A stretch of DNA of 7,769 nucleotides from contig CAKMZR010000072.1 in NCBI GenBank assembly GCA_929200455.1, forward strand, positions 1 to 7,769, given 5' to 3'. The notes under the pieces are model-generated. The model saw nothing but the letters and a program-made list of their open reading frames with translations, made no database searches and was not told the origin of the DNA. This document shows positions 5,942 to 7,769 of the stretch, in pieces (positions within the stretch are counted from its first letter, which is position 1; the number at the start of each line of letters is the position of its first letter). The stretch is from an uncultured Alphaproteobacteria bacterium (GTDB lineage: Bacteria > Pseudomonadota > Alphaproteobacteria > CAKMZR01). The translations under genes and the position numbers were made by a program.

Positions 5942-6841
5942 ATGAGGTTTGTAGTGGTTATGCTTTTTGCGATGACGAGTTGGAGTGTTGCGTTTGACGC
6001 GTTGGGTTCTGTGAGGGTTGTGGTGAGTTTTAGTGTATTGGAGAGTTTGGTGAAGGAGGTGGGAGGCGAGAGGGTGGAAGTGGAAAGTTTGATTCCGAGA
6101 GGGAGTGATCCTCATGCCTACGGATTGAGTCCGCAGGATATGGTGAAACTGGGGGACGCGGACGTGATTATTTTTAATGGTTTGGGTTTTGAGGGGGGCT
6201 TGGAACGTGCATTGGATGCACTGGATTTTCGGGGTGCGTGGGTGGAAGCGGGCAGGGGAATAGATGTGGAGATGTTGGGGGATCATGATGATCACGGAGA
6301 CCACGGAGAGGGAGGGGTAGATCCGCATGGATTTCATGATCCGGAAGCGGTGAAGGTGTACGGTCGTGCGATAAAGGATGTATTGGTGGAGGTGGATGAG
6401 GAAGGTTCTTCGTATTATGAGGAGAGGTATCAAGATTTTGTGCGGAGGGTGGAAGCACTGGATCGCGAGTTGAAGGAAAAGTTTGATGGGTATGAGATGG
6501 GTGAGGGAGAGGTGATTTTGGTGGGTCACGGAGGATTGGGTTATTTTGGTCGTGCGTATGGATTTCATTTTGAGGGAGTGGAGGGTCTCTCTGGTGTTTC
6601 GACGCTATCGGGTCATAGGCTACGAGAGATAAACGAGAAGATTGGAGAAGATGAGGTTCGTGGTATTGTGTATGAGTATGGCAGGAACGACAGGCTTTTG
6701 AGGTTATTGTCGGAAGAGATGGGTGTGTTGATAGGGGGACCGTTTTATGTGGAGACACTGGGAGAAGGAGGGGGTACAGTGACGGATTGGTTTTCGATGA
6801 TGAGACATAACGCGGAGGTTGTCCTTGGTGTGTTGATGTAG
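5942..6841 (+). CDS. znuA: Periplasmic zinc-binding protein (ZnuA/AztC-like, 299 aa)
   Basis: This is the cluster A-I solute-binding protein that captures the metal in the periplasm and delivers it to the permease. A short signal peptide covers about residues 1-17. Expected ligands are H58 in GSDPHAYGLSP, H129 in DPHGFHDPE and H196 in VGHGGLGYFGRAYG. The fourth ligand, usually Asp in an LYSDxL motif, aligns with E271 in FYVETL. A His/Asp-rich loop (DHDDHGDHGEGG, 114-125) precedes H129 and is typical of zinc-specific ZnuA and AztC; manganese-binding relatives generally lack it. The C-terminus MMRHNAEVVLG is family-typical. ATG 5942 has AAGG at 5929-5932, 9 nt upstream; an ATG at 5935 is followed directly by TGA. 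It ends the importer operon; its TAG is one base from the stop of the opposing csaA gene. Glycine, glutamate and valine are unusually common, matching the strand skew. Confidence 0.92.
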   Translation: MRFVVVMLFAMTSWSVAFDALGSVRVVVSFSVLESLVKEVGGERVEVESLIPRGSDPHAYGLSPQDMVKLGDADVIIFNGLGFEGGLERALDALDFRGAWVEAGRGIDVEMLGDHDDHGDHGEGGVDPHGFHDPEAVKVYGRAIKDVLVEVDEEGSSYYEERYQDFVRRVEALDRELKEKFDGYEMGEGEVILVGHGGLGYFGRAYGFHFEGVEGLSGVSTLSGHRLREINEKIGEDEVRGIVYEYGRNDRLLRLLSEEMGVLIGGPFYVETLGEGGGTVTDWFSMMRHNAEVVLGVLM

Positions 6842-6842
6842 G

Positions 6843-7193
6843 TTATCCGAGTACGGCACCATTTTGGACATGACTTTGGGGTGTGACGAGGACGACATGA
6901 TTATTTTCGTTATAGAATCCGCATACGAGGACTTCTGAAGTGAATCCTGCGATTTTTCGAGGTGGGAAGTTGATGATGGCCATAATTTGGAGGTTGATGA
7001 GGTCTTGGGGAGTGTAGAGGTCTGAGATGCGAGCACTTGAGTGTTTGACGCCGATAGTTTCTCCGAAATCGATGGTGAGTGCGTATGCGGGAATTTTTGC
7101 TTTTGGCAATGGTTTTGCGTCGATGATGGTTCCTGCTCTGATATCGAGGGCGAGGAAGTTGTCGAAGGATGTGGTATCTTTTTGAGTATTCAT
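6843..7193 (-). CDS. csaA: CsaA-type tRNA-binding/chaperone protein (116 aa)
   Basis: CsaA is a small dimeric OB-fold protein related to the C-terminal tRNA-binding domain of methionyl-tRNA synthetase. It binds tRNA, and in Bacillus it has been described with chaperone and secretion-related activity. Visible family elements in order are FDNFLALDIRAGTI (10-23; usually DIRVGTI), the strand around PAYALTIDFG, SSARISDLY, the NFPPRKIAGFTSEVLV block and a C-terminal NGA element. Length is normal. ATG 7193 is the natural start; the frame stays open to 7313, but that would run into the threonine aldolase gene and adds no family sequence. No Shine-Dalgarno sequence is visible (TACCCCTC precedes the ATG). 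It is convergent with znuA at one base distance and divergent from the threonine aldolase gene. Confidence 0.93.
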   Translation of the reverse strand: MNTQKDTTSFDNFLALDIRAGTIIDAKPLPKAKIPAYALTIDFGETIGVKHSSARISDLYTPQDLINLQIMAIINFPPRKIAGFTSEVLVCGFYNENNHVVLVTPQSHVQNGAVLG

Positions 7194-7275
7194 GAGGGGT
7201 AGGCCTATGCTAGTGTGTGGGAGGTGTTGATTATTTATGATGGAAGATTCGGGAGGGAGGAGGCAAGTGAAAAGG
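7194..7275. promoter_or_regulatory. Divergent promoter region csaA / threonine aldolase
   Basis: These 82 nt must drive both outward genes. The only AT-rich island is 7227-7243. It contains TATGAT at 7236-7241, one mismatch from the -10 consensus for rightward transcription, but the -35 position (about 7213-7218) is poor. If real, transcription would start near 7248, favouring the downstream start codons of the right-hand gene. Confidence 0.25.
7256..7263 (+). promoter_or_regulatory. Ribosome binding site of threonine aldolase
   Basis: GGAGGAGG is the best purine motif in the leader. It is 3-6 nt before GTG 7267 and 12-15 nt before ATG 7276, so it leaves the start open between these two. It argues against the in-frame ATGs at 7237 and 7240, which lie upstream of it. 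Confidence 0.55.
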
Positions 7276-7769
7276 ATGGAGAGTGGAGAGAAGGTGCGTT
7301 GGTATTCGGACAACTGTGTGGAGGTATCGCCGGAAGTGATGGGAGCGTTGGGTCGTGTTGATGTGGGATGTTCGAATCCGTATGGACATGATGATTGGAC
7401 GAAGGCGTTGTCGGACGTGTACGGAGAAGTGTTTGAGTGTGATGTGGAGGTGGTTCCTGTTCCGACGAGCAGTGCGGGTAACGGGTTGGGACTTTCGATG
7501 TGTGTATCGCCGTATGGGAGTATAGTGGGCGAGTACAGTTCTCATATTTTTAACGATGAGGCGGGAGCCCCTGAGTTTTATGGAGGCGGATGTCGTCTTT
7601 TGCCGATAGTGGGTTGTAATGGTAAGTTGAGTTATCGTGATGTGGAGGGTTCGTGTATTGATCATTGGCTTTCTGACTATAATCATACAAAGCCTCAGGT
7701 GTTGTCGTTGGGTCAGTTGACGGATTGTGGCACGAGCTATAGTGCGGAAGAGATTGCGGCGTTATCGAC
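7276..7769 (+). CDS. ltaE: Low-specificity L-threonine aldolase, N-terminal part (3' truncated by window edge)
   Basis: This PLP-dependent enzyme cleaves L-threonine (and allo-threonine) to glycine and acetaldehyde in the cytoplasm. The visible 164 residues follow the family: RWYSDN near the N-terminus (residue 12 is Asp), PYGHDDWT (35-42), PTSSAGNGLGL (63-73) at the cofactor phosphate-binding loop, SSHIFNDEAGAPEFYGGG in the middle, PQVLSLGQLT and CGTSY near the edge. The PLP-binding lysine lies beyond the window. The phosphate loop usually reads TGTAAN or TGSAAN; here it is TSSAGN. Eight Cys in 164 residues is high and fits the G/T-rich strand (TGT codons). ATG 7276 gives the usual short N-terminus; GTG 7267 is better spaced from GGAGGAGG and is a good alternative. 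The related aromatic amino acid beta-eliminating lyases are less likely given the DEAGAPEFYGGG element. Confidence 0.9.
   Translation, partial: MESGEKVRWYSDNCVEVSPEVMGALGRVDVGCSNPYGHDDWTKALSDVYGEVFECDVEVVPVPTSSAGNGLGLSMCVSPYGSIVGEYSSHIFNDEAGAPEFYGGGCRLLPIVGCNGKLSYRDVEGSCIDHWLSDYNHTKPQVLSLGQLTDCGTSYSAEEIAALS

Noticed and set aside
7251..7263. G-quadruplex at GGGAGGGAGGAGG
   Set aside because: Only two runs reach three G, and the purine tract is better explained as a ribosome binding site in a G-rich strand.

Overview
The window is a compact stretch of a bacterial chromosome, most likely from a proteobacterium. The mix of genes fits Alphaproteobacteria best, but that is an inference: System I cytochrome c maturation with CcmI, a HupE/UreJ permease with an HHxMD-type mature N-terminus, a ZnuABC/AztABC-like zinc importer, CsaA, and a low-specificity threonine aldolase. 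Its most striking property is compositional. The given strand is strongly G-rich and C-poor throughout, under genes of both orientations. This points to strand-asymmetric mutation tied to replication rather than to codon selection. Such strong skew is best known from bacteria with reduced or host-associated genomes, but nothing here proves that lifestyle.

Layout. Positions 1-2754 (+) hold the end of a cytochrome c maturation operon: ccmF (5' end outside the window), ccmG and ccmH, joined by 1-2 nt junctions. Positions 2717-4130 (-) hold a two-gene unit, hupE followed by a small CcmI-like gene, which runs convergently into ccmH with a 38-nt tail overlap. Positions 4131-4390 are the only sizeable intergenic region; it separates hupE from the divergent zinc operon and may encode a 34-residue membrane peptide. 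Positions 4391-6841 (+) hold a complete metal ABC importer (ATPase, permease, His-rich binding protein). Positions 6843-7193 (-) hold csaA, tail to tail with the binding-protein gene and separated from it by one base. From about 7276 (+) to the edge lies the first half of a PLP-dependent threonine aldolase.

How they work together. CcmF and CcmH form the heme ligation complex in the inner membrane and periplasm. CcmG keeps apocytochrome CXXCH cysteines reduced, and CcmI delivers apocytochrome to that complex. The ABC importer captures zinc in the periplasm through its His-rich binding protein. The divergent HupE-type permease probably moves nickel or cobalt, so the centre of the window looks like a transition-metal uptake block. 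CsaA and threonine aldolase look like unrelated housekeeping genes.

No rRNA, tRNA, CRISPR, insertion sequence or clear intrinsic terminator was recognised. I found no unambiguous new multi-gene system. The best leads are the strand asymmetry and its effects on proteins, stop codons and ribosome binding sites, the relocated and shortened ccmI, the extended HupE, the altered zinc-ligand position in the binding protein, and the possible small membrane ORF.
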